Below, in pieces: positions 1 to 11,500 of a stretch of DNA of 64,000 nucleotides (positions are counted from its first letter, which is position 1; each line of letters starts with the position of its first letter). The stretch is from Hexactinellida sp. DTS-2022. Its lineage: Eukaryota > Porifera > Hexactinellida. Location of the stretch: assembly GCA_028753945.1 (NCBI GenBank), contig JAPNXP010000016.1:2881001-2945000 (forward strand). The letters run 5' to 3'. Under the pieces are notes generated by a model. That model was not told the DNA's origin. It saw only the letters and a program-made list of their open reading frames with translations, and searched no databases. Both the position numbers and the translations under genes were made by a program.

Positions 1-330
1 CCTTTCCAATACAAATTATATTGGTTAATACGAATTCCGGATAAGGCGAACATATTTGACGGTCCCCTGGTGTTCCTACTAACGAGTTCTACAAATACTA
101 TACAGTAGATACCGGATATAAGAACATTATATGCAGTTCCCGACGATGTTCTTATAACCGGTATCCACTGTATAGTATTTGTAGAACCTCGTTAGTAGGA
201 ACACCAGGGGACCATCAAATACGTTCGCCTTATCCGGAATTCGTATTAGTCAATATCATTTGTATTGAAAAGGCTTTGAATGGGACTGAAATAATGTTCG
301 TATTAACCGTGTTCGACTGTATTTGTATAT
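1..330. repeat. Palindromic nest of two pogo-like MITE families
   Basis: Positions 1-100 and about 180-290 are inverted copies of one MITE (terminus ending in CTCGTTAGTAGGAACACC). They flank a second, different MITE at 103-170 that begins CAGTAGATACCGGATATAAG and ends CTTATAACCGGTATCCACTG. The flanks just outside the central element (ACAAATACTATA and TATAGTATTTGT) are also inverted, so the whole block can fold into one long hairpin. The right-hand copy ends near 328 with a degenerate ACTG. Confidence 0.75.
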
Positions 331-534
331 AAGTACCATATAACAACAAGTGTTTAGTTTCAATAGGAACCATGTTACTAGTTCAGTTCTTATAATAACA
401 GTTCTATTAACAAGCCATAGCTACTGTATTATGACAGTAACATTAGGAGTTAGTATTCAGATAGTCCATAGCGTATCCATGGTACTTTCATATGTAATTG
501 CAACTGGACTTCAATCCACGGTACTTTACCAATA

Positions 535-839
535 CAGTGAACTCCCGTTATAACGAAATGGATATTTCCCCCCAGAGCACTAAATGCATTAATTATTATC
601 CGCTTATAACGAATACTCGGATATAACGAAGGGATTTACAGGTCCCAAGCACTTCGCTATTATAACGAGAGTTCACTGTAATTGCCCGGGTTTGATTACA
701 GTTAACTCTCGTTATAACGAAGTGCTTGGGATCTGTAAATCCCTTCGTTATAAGCGGATAATAATTAATGCATTTAGTGCTCAGGGATGAAAATCTCCCA
801 TTTCGTAATATCCGACTTAGTTATAACCGAGTTATACTG
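535..839. mobile_element. Two adjacent pogo-like MITEs (TTATAACGAAGT family)
   Basis: The element at 535-678 starts CAGTGAACTCCCGTTATAAC and ends with the inverse, GTTCACTG. A second member at 699-839 lies in the opposite arrangement. A further isolated terminus (TATAACGGGAATACACTG) ends near 875. The same family recurs at 55152-55341, 62608-62761 and 63779-63925. No coding capacity is seen. Confidence 0.75.
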
Positions 840-870
840 TACGTAATATAATCCTGTTATAACGGGAATA

Positions 871-985
871 CACTGTACAACAATTGCCCAATCAAATACC
901 CGTGTTTCTATTTCACTGTACAACAATTGCCCAATCAACTACCTGTGTTCACTGTACAACAATTGCCCAATCAATACCTGTGTTT
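871..985. repeat. Three-copy tandem repeat at an exon-intron border
   Basis: A unit containing CACTGTACAACAATTGCCC is present three times with spacings of about 36-43 bp. It begins with a MITE end (CACTGTAC) and, read on the minus strand, ends with the CAG/GTATTG splice donor proposed for the SSB-like exon, so near copies of this donor occur downstream of the used one. Confidence 0.8.
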
Positions 986-1327
986 CTGTGTACACGCGGT
1001 CCCATCGGGATAAGTGTGTCCCGTAAGCAAAGAGAAGCAGTTGTAAGTATCCCTAGTCCGTCCTCTCGTCAGCTCTATCTGCTTAACGTCCGTCAATACT
1101 CTACCCAACAAATGTACCATTGATGAGGTGGGATATCTAAATGAACCATCTCGCATTTTCACAAAGTTACGGACAAGAAATTTAGGGTCAAGCGTTGTGT
1201 TTGTTCCTCTGTTTGGCTCTTGTTGTTGATTGGGTGATTCATCTGTAAACAAACGTGTTTGTATACGGGTGGAGTAAACAAATGTTGATCTTCTTATGAA
1301 AGTGTTTATTCCTGTTATAAGTGACAT
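978..1327 (-). CDS. SSBP1: Mitochondrial single-stranded DNA-binding protein, first exon (partial)
   Basis: The exon reads from ATG at 1327 to a donor CAG/GTATTG at 978/977 and encodes about 116 residues. The N-terminal ~70 residues are rich in R, S and T with few acidic residues, as expected for a mitochondrial import sequence. They are followed by MVHLLGRVLTDVKQIE and NCFSLLT, which match the first OB-fold strands of animal mtSSB (VHLLGRV...FSLAT). In that family the protein coats single-stranded mtDNA at the replication fork. The remaining exons would lie left of position 1, since 1-870 holds only transposon sequence. The assignment rests on a short conserved block, and the region between the import sequence and the OB fold is longer than usual. 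Confidence 0.6.
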
Positions 1328-1434
1328 GTTGCAAGTGAATTTTATAGAATTATATTGGGATTGTAAGTAATAATTCTGAAGTAGATTTATATTGTGGTTG
1401 TATTATATTAGTATTTATTTTTTTAATTAATTGA

Positions 1435-1555
1435 TTGTTTGTTTAATTGTTTGTTTAATTGTTTAATTAATTAATTGTTTGTTTGTTTGTTTGTTTAATT
1501 AATAGTTTGTTTGATTGTTTGTTTGTTTGTTTGTTTGTTCGTTTAATTCATTGTT
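1435..1555. repeat. TTTG/TTAA simple repeat
   Basis: Low-complexity tract of GTTT and TTAA words between the SSB-like exon and the LITAF gene. Nothing else is seen from 1328 to 1650. Confidence 0.85.
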
Positions 1556-1651
1556 TGTTATCTGTATTTTATTAATTTATTTTGCCATATACAAAAAGGT
1601 AAATATACAAACAAATTGAAACAATACAAATATTTATGAAACTATAACTTG

Positions 1652-1657
1652 TTTATT
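1652..1657 (-). terminator. Poly(A) signal of the LITAF gene
   Basis: TTTATT on the plus strand (AATAAA on minus) lies about 50 bp past the LITAF stop codon. Confidence 0.55.
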
Positions 1658-1708
1658 CTCCATATTACAAATCACACATTTTACAAATCAAACTCCGCAT
1701 TCCAATCA

Positions 1709-2170
1709 TCAAGTCTCGTTGCCATGTCTTTCTTTGAACTGGTATATAACTTCGTCACATTTTGGACAAATATGCCCAATTCCTTTCGACTTACCTGTAC
1801 ACGGAAATAAAAATACACACGGGATACAAACCCAAAAACCTATTAGACAGAACAACAAACAAATAATAACAACAACAACACTATTATATTGTGACTTAAC
1901 TTTTGTAAACACATGTTTACCACAATTGGGACACAAAACAAATTCACTGGATTCCCTTAAATCACACAAACTCTTTGGAATAGGTCCCAAAATCCGAATT
2001 GGTCTGGTATAATAATGTTCTATAGAATGTACAGACTGTTTGAAACTGTGTCCGTTAATAGTTTGCATTTCCTGAGGTGTGAATGGCATTGCATATTCCC
2101 GGTTGCTATGGAATATTGGGGGAGAATATATAGAAATATGGGACGGTATTATTAGACTACGCTTTTCCAT
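1709..2170 (-). CDS. LITAF-domain protein (complete, intronless)
   Basis: A 153-residue protein. Residues ~80-145 form a LITAF domain: CPNCGKH, a ~25-residue hydrophobic stretch (VVVVIICLLFCLIGFWVCIP) that in this family inserts into the membrane as a hairpin, then HICPKCDEV. The two CxxC knuckles coordinate one zinc ion. LITAF/SIMPLE proteins sit on the cytosolic face of late endosomes and lysosomes and act in cargo sorting. The N-terminal ~75 residues are polar with prolines (SPPIF, PFTPQE) but lack a clear PPxY motif. The ATG at 2170 is the only in-frame start that gives the full N terminus. A poly(A) signal lies at 1652-1657. Animals often have several LITAF paralogs, so I cannot say which this is. 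Confidence 0.92.
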   Translation of the reverse strand: MEKRSLIIPSHISIYSPPIFHSNREYAMPFTPQEMQTINGHSFKQSVHSIEHYYTRPIRILGPIPKSLCDLRESSEFVLCPNCGKHVFTKVKSQYNSVVVVIICLLFCLIGFWVCIPCVFLFPCTGKSKGIGHICPKCDEVIYQFKERHGNET

Positions 2171-2203
2171 TTGTGATGCTAAATAAAATAAATCAAAAAA
2201 TTA

Positions 2204-2370
2204 CAGTCAACTCCGGTTAATAGAGCCACCGGTTAATAGATTCACTGCTTAATCGGGTTAAAATTTCACAGGAATTATAGGACAGAATTACAGTTTGGCT
2301 TACAATATTTTCGGTTAATCGGGTCAAAACAACCTGGTCCCGAGGTGGCTCTATTAAGCGGAGTCGACTG
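2204..2370. mobile_element. Pogo-like MITE (CTTAATAGAGCCACC family)
   Basis: Starts CAGTCAACTCCGGTTAATAG and ends CTATTAAGCGGAGTCGACTG, with imperfect inverted repeats throughout and TA at the outer edges. Related copies lie at 18913-19077, 20763-20865 and 54518-54619. It lies about 35 bp upstream of the LITAF start. Confidence 0.8.
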
Positions 2371-2409
2371 TATACAGTAAAATAGTTAAAAAACAAAAAA
2401 ATAGTTATA

Positions 2410-2559
2410 CAGTAGAACCTCGTTAGTAGAACACGGTTAATACGAACACTATTTCAGTCCCCTTCAAAGCCTTTTCAATGCAAATTATATTGGTTATTAC
2501 GAATTCCGGATAAGGCATTTTGACGGTCCCCTGGTGTTCCTACTAACGAGGTTCTACTA
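2410..2559. mobile_element. Pogo-like MITE (CTCGTTAGTAGGAACACC family)
   Basis: Starts CAGTAGAACCTCGTTAGTAG. The right end carries the inverse (CTAACGAGGTTCTACT) but has lost the last base of ACTG. No open reading frame. This is the commonest small transposon family in the window. Confidence 0.8.
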
Positions 2560-2758
2560 TAAACATAGAAGTGTTAAAATATGGATATATAGATCGTATA
2601 TGATTCTCAATATTTGTATATTCGTTTGGTATTTATATGAAACCTGTTTGCCTGTTGGTTCTAATATATGACTTTATTTCAATTCAGTTACAATTTCTAT
2701 TCACTATTTGGAATCCTTTTTAAACTAATATTTTGTGTTAGAATATAATAGGTACATA

Positions 2759-2759
<1 letters not shown>

Positions 2760-2789
<30 letters not shown>

Positions 2790-2790
2790 G
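2760..2790. repeat. (GTT)n microsatellite
   Basis: About ten GTT units, followed at 2820-2930 by AACT/AAAC low-complexity sequence. Confidence 0.85.
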
Positions 2791-2988
2791 CTTTTCTATA
2801 CAAACAAAACTTTGCTGAAATTTAAAAACAAATAAACAACTAACTAACAAATTAACTAACTAACTAAGTAACTAACTAAGTAACAAACAAACAAACAACA
2901 AACTAACTAACAAACAAACAAACAAACATTAAATGCTTTATGTAACTTAACTTGTCTATTGTTATTGTTATTTGCATCCATATATGTA

Positions 2989-3126
2989 GACGGTCTATAA
3001 AAGCCCATACAAATAAGCCAAAAATTTGTAGACCGTCTATAAATTCTGTAGACCAAAAGCCCTGCCGTCTATGGGTAATACTAATGTATATGTAAGAAAA
3101 CCTGGTCTAGAAATAGACGGTCTACA
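2989..3126. mobile_element. Small palindromic element (TAGACGGTCTA ends)
   Basis: Begins TAGACGGTCTATAAAAGCCC and closes with AATAGACGGTCTACAT. It contains internal inverted copies of GTAGACCGTCTATAAA and AAAAGCCC. A partial relative lies at 47350-47445. The class is unclear. Confidence 0.55.
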
Positions 3127-3361
3127 TATAAGTTATTTCTTATTATTGTTTGCATTCTTATATGACTTTATTTCTTATTATGACTTTATGTGCTATCATA
3201 ATAACCCTGCATAATGCAACTTATCCATTGTACATAATCTTGTTAGAAACCGTATGTGACAACTGTAATGTCATCTTTGTATTTCCAGTTCTCACCATCT
3301 GGACATTATTATAAGGCCTGACTGTATTAAAGTACTATGGATATGCTATAATACAAATACA

Positions 3362-3510
3362 CAGTATAACCTCGTTAGTAGGAACACCAGGGAACCGTCA
3401 AATGCCTTATCCGGAATTCGTATTAACCAATATCATTTGTATTGAAATGGCTTTGAAGGGGACTGAAATAGTGTTCGTATTAACTGTGTTTTACTAACGA
3501 GGTTAAACTG
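3362..3510. mobile_element. Pogo-like MITE (CTCGTTAGTAGGAACACC family)
   Basis: Starts CAGTATAACCTCGTTAGTAG and ends ACTAACGAGGTTAAACTG, with TA at the outer edges. Non-coding. It lies about 230 bp upstream of the IQCH start codon. Confidence 0.8.
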
Positions 3511-3735
3511 TATATGTATACATATAATCCGTATATATATATATATGGCTTGTTAATAGAACTTGTATTATAGGAAATTAGGAATTGAACTAAACATTTG
3601 TTTATAGATGAGTTTGCTATAGAAATGAACTTTCAAATTTGTTCCGATTGCCATTAAATAGGTGTTAATATCATAGTTCCTATTGCCACTAAATAGGTGT
3701 TAATATCATAGTTCCGATTGTGTTTAGCCGTTAGA

Positions 3736-3861
3736 ATGACAACAAGAGATATTGGGTATAGCCTTGTTAAGATACAGGAGGATTTGAATAAGCTGAAACA
3801 AGCAATTGGAAGAGGGACTCATAATGATGGTACCCCTATAGACCTTAATGTTATAGAGGTA

Positions 3862-3895
<34 letters not shown>

Positions 3896-5535
3896 ATAAT
3901 AATTGTTGTTGTGTTGTGTTGTTGTTGTTTTCGTTGTTATAGTTGTTATAATAATTGTTGTTGTTGTTATGTTGTTGTTGTGTTGTTGTTATAGTTGTTA
4001 TAATAATTGTTGTTGTTGTTATGTTGTTGTTGTTGTGTTGTGTTGTTGTTGTTGTTATTGTTGTTGTTATTGTGTTGTTGTTGTTGTTGTGTTGTTGTTG
4101 TGTTGTTGTTATTTTTGTTGTTATAGTTGTTATAGTTGTTATAATAATTGTTGTTGTTGTTATTATTTTTGTTATAATTACCTTTCTGAAATGGTTTAAC
4201 ACTTTCATAGTGATGATGACATGTCCAAAAAAGAAAATCCAAATTACAGCTGTGCCGACAGCATTTTCCTTTGTAGGCACTATCAATTGCCACCAAAAGG
4301 TAGTGCCTCCAAAGGAACATGCTTCGGCACAGCTGCAATTTTAGATTTTTTATTATAATTGTTGTTGTTATAATTATTGTTGTTGTTGTTGTGTTGTTAT
4401 TGTTGTTGTTGTTGTTGTATAGAGTGTTGTTGAGAGGACACAAGTTAGAATCGGCAGAGCTATAGAGAGGGCGTCTCAGGATAAGAACAGCCGGGTCACT
4501 ACTCTCGCATTCCTATCGCCATCTCGGTCGCTAAGCCCGGAGCGAATACAGCTGTTATTGAGAGAGACCGTCAGCCAATCAAATCCCCGCTTGAAATCTG
4601 GCGCGCATTCGCCTAGACCGCCTGGGAAACTTGAACCAATTAAATCGCAGGATTCTGAAGTTACTATTTTTAGAAGTCCAACTAAGAAAACGCTTGATAA
4701 GCGATCTCATAAAGGTAACTTGTTGTTGTTGTTGTTTTGATATTATTTGCTAAATAATCTTACGCTTTATCCTGTAATGCTACTATTATAGAGTTACACA
4801 ATGTAACGATTTAAGACCATAGGCTATGAGTAAACCTAATGACTTGAACTTTTTGATAACTTGTTCAATTATTCAACTTATGATGACTTAGTAATTATGA
4901 TTTGGTTCTATTGGTTCAAATAAGTGTCTAATGCAATATACTGTATATGTTTTTTCTCAAAAGCTTGCATTCTAATTACCCACCTGTGTATCTAGTAATC
5001 AACCAATTAATTACCATTATTTTCGGTGTATAACTAAATTTAGAATAATTGCCCAATTTTGTTCCCCCGCGAATCTCCAAATAATTTGATTGGTTAATAA
5101 ATAAATAATACAGGATTATATATGAAACGAGTAAGATTTTTTATTTGACGCGCCTAAAACCATTATTTAGGCGGGAAAATATAACCAAATACAGTCGAAA
5201 CCGGTTTTTTCTAACTAACTATTTATTCTAAATGTGTAAGAAATTACAATTTTGGTTAATTTCAATCGGTTTATTCTAACTATCGGATTTTTCTTACTTT
5301 ATTTCCATGCAAAGAATTTTATGACCCATTTTATGACCCATTTTATGACCCAATAATTTCTAAATATCTTTGTAGCTATCTGGTTACTAGGGAGTGTGCT
5401 AATTACTTTTCAGTTCAAATTACTTTTGATTAAATACGTATTTTGTTTTTGGAATTTAATTTGTGAAAATGACTATTCAGCAAAAAATTTGTTTTATTTT
5501 GTCCAGCAAGCATTTCTTGTATGTAGCTTTACGTG

Positions 5536-5566
<31 letters not shown>

Positions 5567-8500
5567 CTTTGAGGGGCAGAGGTTATCACTCAATGTATAT
5601 TTTTTAAAGCGATTACTGTAAGCATTCCTATATACACTACAAATCTCTATGACAAAGTATGTAGAAAGGTATCTTAATATATGGGTTCATTTGGCGCGTA
5701 AATTTAAATTAAAATCCTTTTAGGCGGGAAAAATTAAAAATTTCAGGCGCCATTAAATAATTCGCCATGTGATCCGAGAAATGTAATTTTAATGCAATTA
5801 ATTAAAATGCAAAAAAGCCAAAGTAAACTATAAACAAATTAGAATCCATAAAGGTCACTTTGTCACCTAGAATTCACCTTTCTGTCTCAAATATTTAGTT
5901 TAGGAATCCCGCCAATATTAAGTACTGAAATTAGAAGGATTAAAGGCTCTATCAAGGTGCACACTTAAGTCATTTGGTATTTGCAATTTGCATTTGTAAG
6001 ATTTGATTAAATTCTTTCCATTTTTAACTTCAGTGCGAATTTGCAAGTCTGCTAAACACAAATATGTTAATTCGTATATTATTGGAACTAACTATAATAT
6101 TGAGACTATATACTATAGTATTGTTGGCACTGTTTTAGGATAATTATAATTTGTTAAGGAAACATACCTTTACACTCTTCCTGTTGTTAGGTAGAATTTA
6201 GTCGGCAAATATTTAATTTTAATCTTGATAAAACGGCGCCTTTTTATGGTCCTATAAATATAATTTTTTTTCGTCCATTCACACAATAGCCTGGTTACAG
6301 TATTTGGATATGGAATGCAAATTAATTTAGCACTTGTACATTATTTGCTAATGTAGAATAGATAATTTTGCAATGTAGAAAATAGATAATTTTGCTTATA
6401 ATATTTACTAATTTGTTAGATTCTTGAACTTATAAAATGTTTTTTCAAACTAGGGGTCACATTTAATACCATTTGGGATCAAAATATTTTGGCTTGTCAA
6501 ATGGGTACAAAATGGTTTTGTTACGTATTAAGAGTAACTTGATTCAGTCCAGTATATACGTAGTATAATTACTTTGCATTCTTCTATAATGAACTTTGTA
6601 TTGAACATAGTTTAATTAATTAATTACTGACAGTCATCATAAATTCCTTTCATCTAAACTCTTCACTTAAAGCATATAATTATTCAAATTATATTGGACT
6701 AATTATGTAGGTATGATAATTAATTAAAATAACTTATAACTTAATTAAACTGGTATGGATGTTACAAGTATTTTGGAGCATTTAGGAACGGACACCAAAT
6801 TATACTTATTACAGTATAACCTCGTTAATACGAACACCAACGGACGGTAAAATTTGTTCGGTTTATCCGGAATTTGTATTAACCGGAGTAATACCTATTG
6901 AATAGCCATTGTAGGGACCTGATTTTGTGGAACTGTTTGTTCGTCTTATCCGGAAATTTGTAATAACCGTGTTCCTACTAACGAGGTTCTACTGTATATA
7001 CATTAAACGGTTTCCATATAATTATTGGCAGATAATTATACATACCTATTTATGGAGTTATGTAGCAAATATTATTTAGGTAATGTACCAATGGAATTCC
7101 AGCTTTAAATTATCTATTTATAATATGCTGGAATTTTGAAAAATATTCACGAGTTTTCTAAAAAAATGCTTTTTAATTAATTAAATAGGAACTTTAACCC
7201 ATTACATTACAGTAGAGCAGCGTTTCTCAAACATATTTAAGCTCCGCCCCCCCTCTATCGAATTTAAAATGTTACGCCCCCCTTCCAAAATATTCACACT
7301 TCAACTAATGTTATATAACAAAATTCTACATCCTCTACTGTTATAACACAAATATTTATGTGTATATGTTGTAGGCGAAATTGAGTACCAGGCGAGATTG
7401 AGTCTCATTTTCGCCTGGTACTCAATCTCGCCTAGGCGAGAATGAGTTTCAGGCGAAAATGAGACTCAATCTCGCCTGGTACTCAATTTCGCCTGCGACA
7501 TATATATATATAAGTGTAACAAGGGCTTATGAATCTACTATATAAATCACAATTGATTAAGTTGTCCACAAAATATTTAGTGTGTTCGCCAGAGTTTCGC
7601 GCCCCCCCTTGGAAATGTTCTCGCCCCCCCTGGGGGTCGCGCCCCCCAGTTTGAGAACCACTGCAGTAGAGCCTCGTTAGTAGGAACACCAGGGGACCGT
7701 CATAATGTGTTCGCCTTATCCGGAATTTGTATTAACCAATATCATTTGTATTGAAAAGGCTTTGAAGGGGACTTAAATAGTGTTCGTATTAATTAACTGT
7801 GTTCGTACTAATTAGGTTCTACTGTATATACCATTTTGCCATATAACAAGTTCTATAATTAGTAACTTTGTTCAAGATTTAATTCATCAAGTGACTAATT
7901 CAAAAATTGTTAAAATACGGGGTTTAAACAATCGATTTTGGGAATAAAATTATAATTATCTAGTTAACACATTATTTCTTCATCTTCACTGACTTCAATT
8001 AACTGTGGAGGTTTTGGGCGGGACTTTAAAGATCCTTTTTTGATGGCCATAGGTGTGAAAATTTCGCGTTTAATTGACATTTTCGATTGTGTTGGTTTTC
8101 GCGCGCATTCTAAATATAATTTTGGGTCGAATGGAACTGGTGCGTATACTTCAGGGGCAGATTTACATTTCACGATTGGGATTGTTTGTAGCTTTTTATC
8201 GAATTCCGGAGCTGATTTCTTTGCCAGAGGTGGTACGATCTCTTCTTTTCGTATTTTCACACCTTTTGGTTGGAACATGTTTGGTCTGGGACCAAGTAAG
8301 CCCCCTAGGCCCTGACTACAAAGATAATCCGAAAGAATTTTTGGTTTTCGAAGTGAAGTAAGTCGATTTCTCTTCAACGCTTTTGAGGATAGAAACTCGA
8401 TCGCTGATTGGTTGTTGGTTGTCAAGGCCGCCCATTGTTCAGCGTCGCGGAATGTGTCTAAATCGCGAATTCTCGGCGATGCGTTTCCCTCCAAAACTAA

Positions 8501-11500
8501 AACTTTTGCGCATTCAATATACCCAGTTTGGCAGGCAATAAGAAGTGGAGTCAATCCCTTTATATTCCTCTTATCAACATCCAAATTATTTTCACGGAAA
8601 GTGTTTACTAGTTTGTTTATAATATCGAGGTTGCCTTTTGTAGCCGCGTGACATAAAGCGTTATTTCCAGTGTAGTCTTCTTGTATTAATTTCGAGTGCG
8701 GAATTAGTAATTCAAGCGCGTCTAAATTTCCTGATAAAACTCCGTGAATAAGCGCGGTTTTGCCTTCAGTGTCTTGTAGTTTCAAACTTGCGCCTTTTCT
8801 TATTAATATCTTGATCACATTCTTTCGTTGGATATCGTCGTTAAGGTATACAGCTCGCATAATAGGTGTTTGGTTGTATTTGTTTAAACTATTCGCGTTA
8901 CAACCGGTTTCCAATATTCGTTTTGTTACGCGGTAATTTCCTGTAGTTACAGACTCAAAAAGTAAATGTGCATATTCGTGTTGTCTTGACAACGCAGCGG
9001 AATGTTTAGATTGTCGTTTAGAATTTTGTCTTTTGAAAAAAGGTGAGGTTATAAAAGTAGTTTCCGGCATTGTAATTATTTTAATTGAAATCAAACTGAA
9101 TTATATTGAGCTTATTTCGCTCCTATATATACTAGAATCCAAGTAATCTAATCTATGCATATGTCCTATTATATTACTTAATATTAGATTGCGTAGTTAC
9201 TTATATTGGTTATTGGCATGCTAGGAATTTAGATTAAATTCTTTGAGACCTTTGTCTAGTGCTTTTTAATTTCTCAAATTTGGACTTTTCACCCACAATT
9301 TGAATTTCAATCCTATTTGTTATTTATTTGGTTTAGTTTGAATATTTAACATTCCTTTTAACCTTCTTGTATCTATCACTGATGGGTCCATTATTTAACT
9401 TTGTACTTATATTGTACAAACCACTAATTTAACACCTGTTATTGTTTGTTTGGTCCATTATTTAAACCACTAAAGACGATTTTAACACCAATATTTACTT
9501 ATTGTTTGTATTATTTGAATTATTAATACGTACACCAATTTATTTATTGACAATTCAGCAATGAATACACCAATTAAATCAATTTGTTTGTAATTTTAGA
9601 ATTGGCATTTGATTGGTTATCCCTTTGTGAAGAAAACCATTTCAATATGCCTTTGCTAATTCCTTATGTTCAATTCTGTTTCTATGCAAATTGCATTTTT
9701 AAAGCCCAATGGTACATAAATTATGTCCCATAAATACCAGGGCCATATCCAATAATTTGTGTCAATTAATTACAGTAGAACCTCGTTAGTACGAACACGG
9801 TTAATACGAATTTCCGGATAAGACGAACAAACAGTTCCACAAAATCAGGTCCCTACAATGGCTATTCAATTGATATTACTCTGCTTAATGCGAACTCCGG
9901 ATAAAGCAAACATATTTTTACCATCCGTTGGCGTTCGTATTAACGAGATTCTACTGTAGTTAATTAATGCACGTCGATATTTTACAATAGAAACGTTTTA
10001 TGTCATTTCTTAAAACATTCATTTTTGCACTAAAACATAATCTAGTACGTTTTCAACTGATTGTAAACCATTTGTACCTATTTGGGGAATCCATTATTAA
10101 CGAATAATAGTATCGCATTTCTACGTATGAATAACAGTCTGTTTGTCTGTTCACATTCTTCTACCATTTCTAAGCGATGACGAATTGTGTTCACAGATTT
10201 TATCACTTTTCTAAAAAGTATGCGAACCCTTATTTAACTATTTATAGCTTTCGATTCAAATGGCGCCTAAATTTTCAATATAAACCAATCACATTACAGT
10301 GAATTGGTGGGTAATTTACGATAATAAATTGATTAATTGTATTACTCGTTATAATATTATTATTTGATTAATATCTGGCTTCATTCCATTGCCAATTTAC
10401 AAATGATACCAATGATTTAATAAATAGGTTAATATTTAAACTTTATCACGTGCACTGGTGACTCCATTTCATGCGTTGGGTAGCAACCAATGTGTAGATT
10501 GGAATTTAAACTTTCTAAAATGTGATAATATTATTGCTTAACAATAATTGGCATAATTTAGTGGTTAATTTTTTACTAATTTTTGTAACAGTTTTGAAAG
10601 TGTTACAAGTTAATTTGTGTCCCCTATGGGTGATCCATATTTGTATTCACTAAATTATTAATATAACTATTATTAGTTCTGTGTATAAAGGTGTTAAATA
10701 TGATAAAGCACAGATTAAGCATGTCAGGGTTTATTTTTTCAAATGATTTAGTAGTTATCTTTGCCTAGCGACATAATGGTTCATTGGTATTCAATCGAAC
10801 TTTCGTTTGCCAAACAGTTATCAGCATTTCTACTCACAATAGAATACTTGGAATATACAAGATTACCTAATTAGAAAGTTGGCAAATTTTGAGAATAATT
10901 AGATTGGAAAATACAAGTGTAAAATCGCGAATAACATTAACCAATCAGATTACAGTTTTATCATTCATGGAATTTAATTATTTTAAGAATTCAATTAAAA
11001 ATACACTTTTGTGGCTCATGTTTTCCAGTTTGTTTAACATGATTCCAGTTATCTATTGAATTCTTAAAATTCTAAACCTTTAAAATGCAGAATTGATTGA
11101 ATTCTTAACATAGTTAGTTGGTCAATCAGAAAACTCGTTCGAACTAACAAGTTTCATTTATGAATAAAGTACGGGCATTTTGGAACTGTATTTGTTATTA
11201 AATTATATGTACTGCTTATTGTGAACAATATTTCGTATGCATTTAATATGAACTTTTATTATGAACAAGCCCTATGGTCCGAATTTAACAACTTACATAG
11301 GGTTTGTATTAAGTTGAATTCGCTTATTATGAAGTCTCTCTATTATGAACACAATATTTGGTCCTTTGAATGTTCATAATAAAAGAACCTGACTGTACTT
11401 ATTTACCAAAAGGTAGTGCCTCCAAAGGAAAATGATGTCGGCATAGCTGTAATTTTAGATTTTTTGTCCTTTGAATGTTCATAATAAGAACCTGACTGTA

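Noticed and set aside
3894-4443. Long open frames of Asn/Thr/Gln or Cys/Val/Leu on both strands
   Set aside because: They are translations of TTG/TTA microsatellite in IQCH intron 1.
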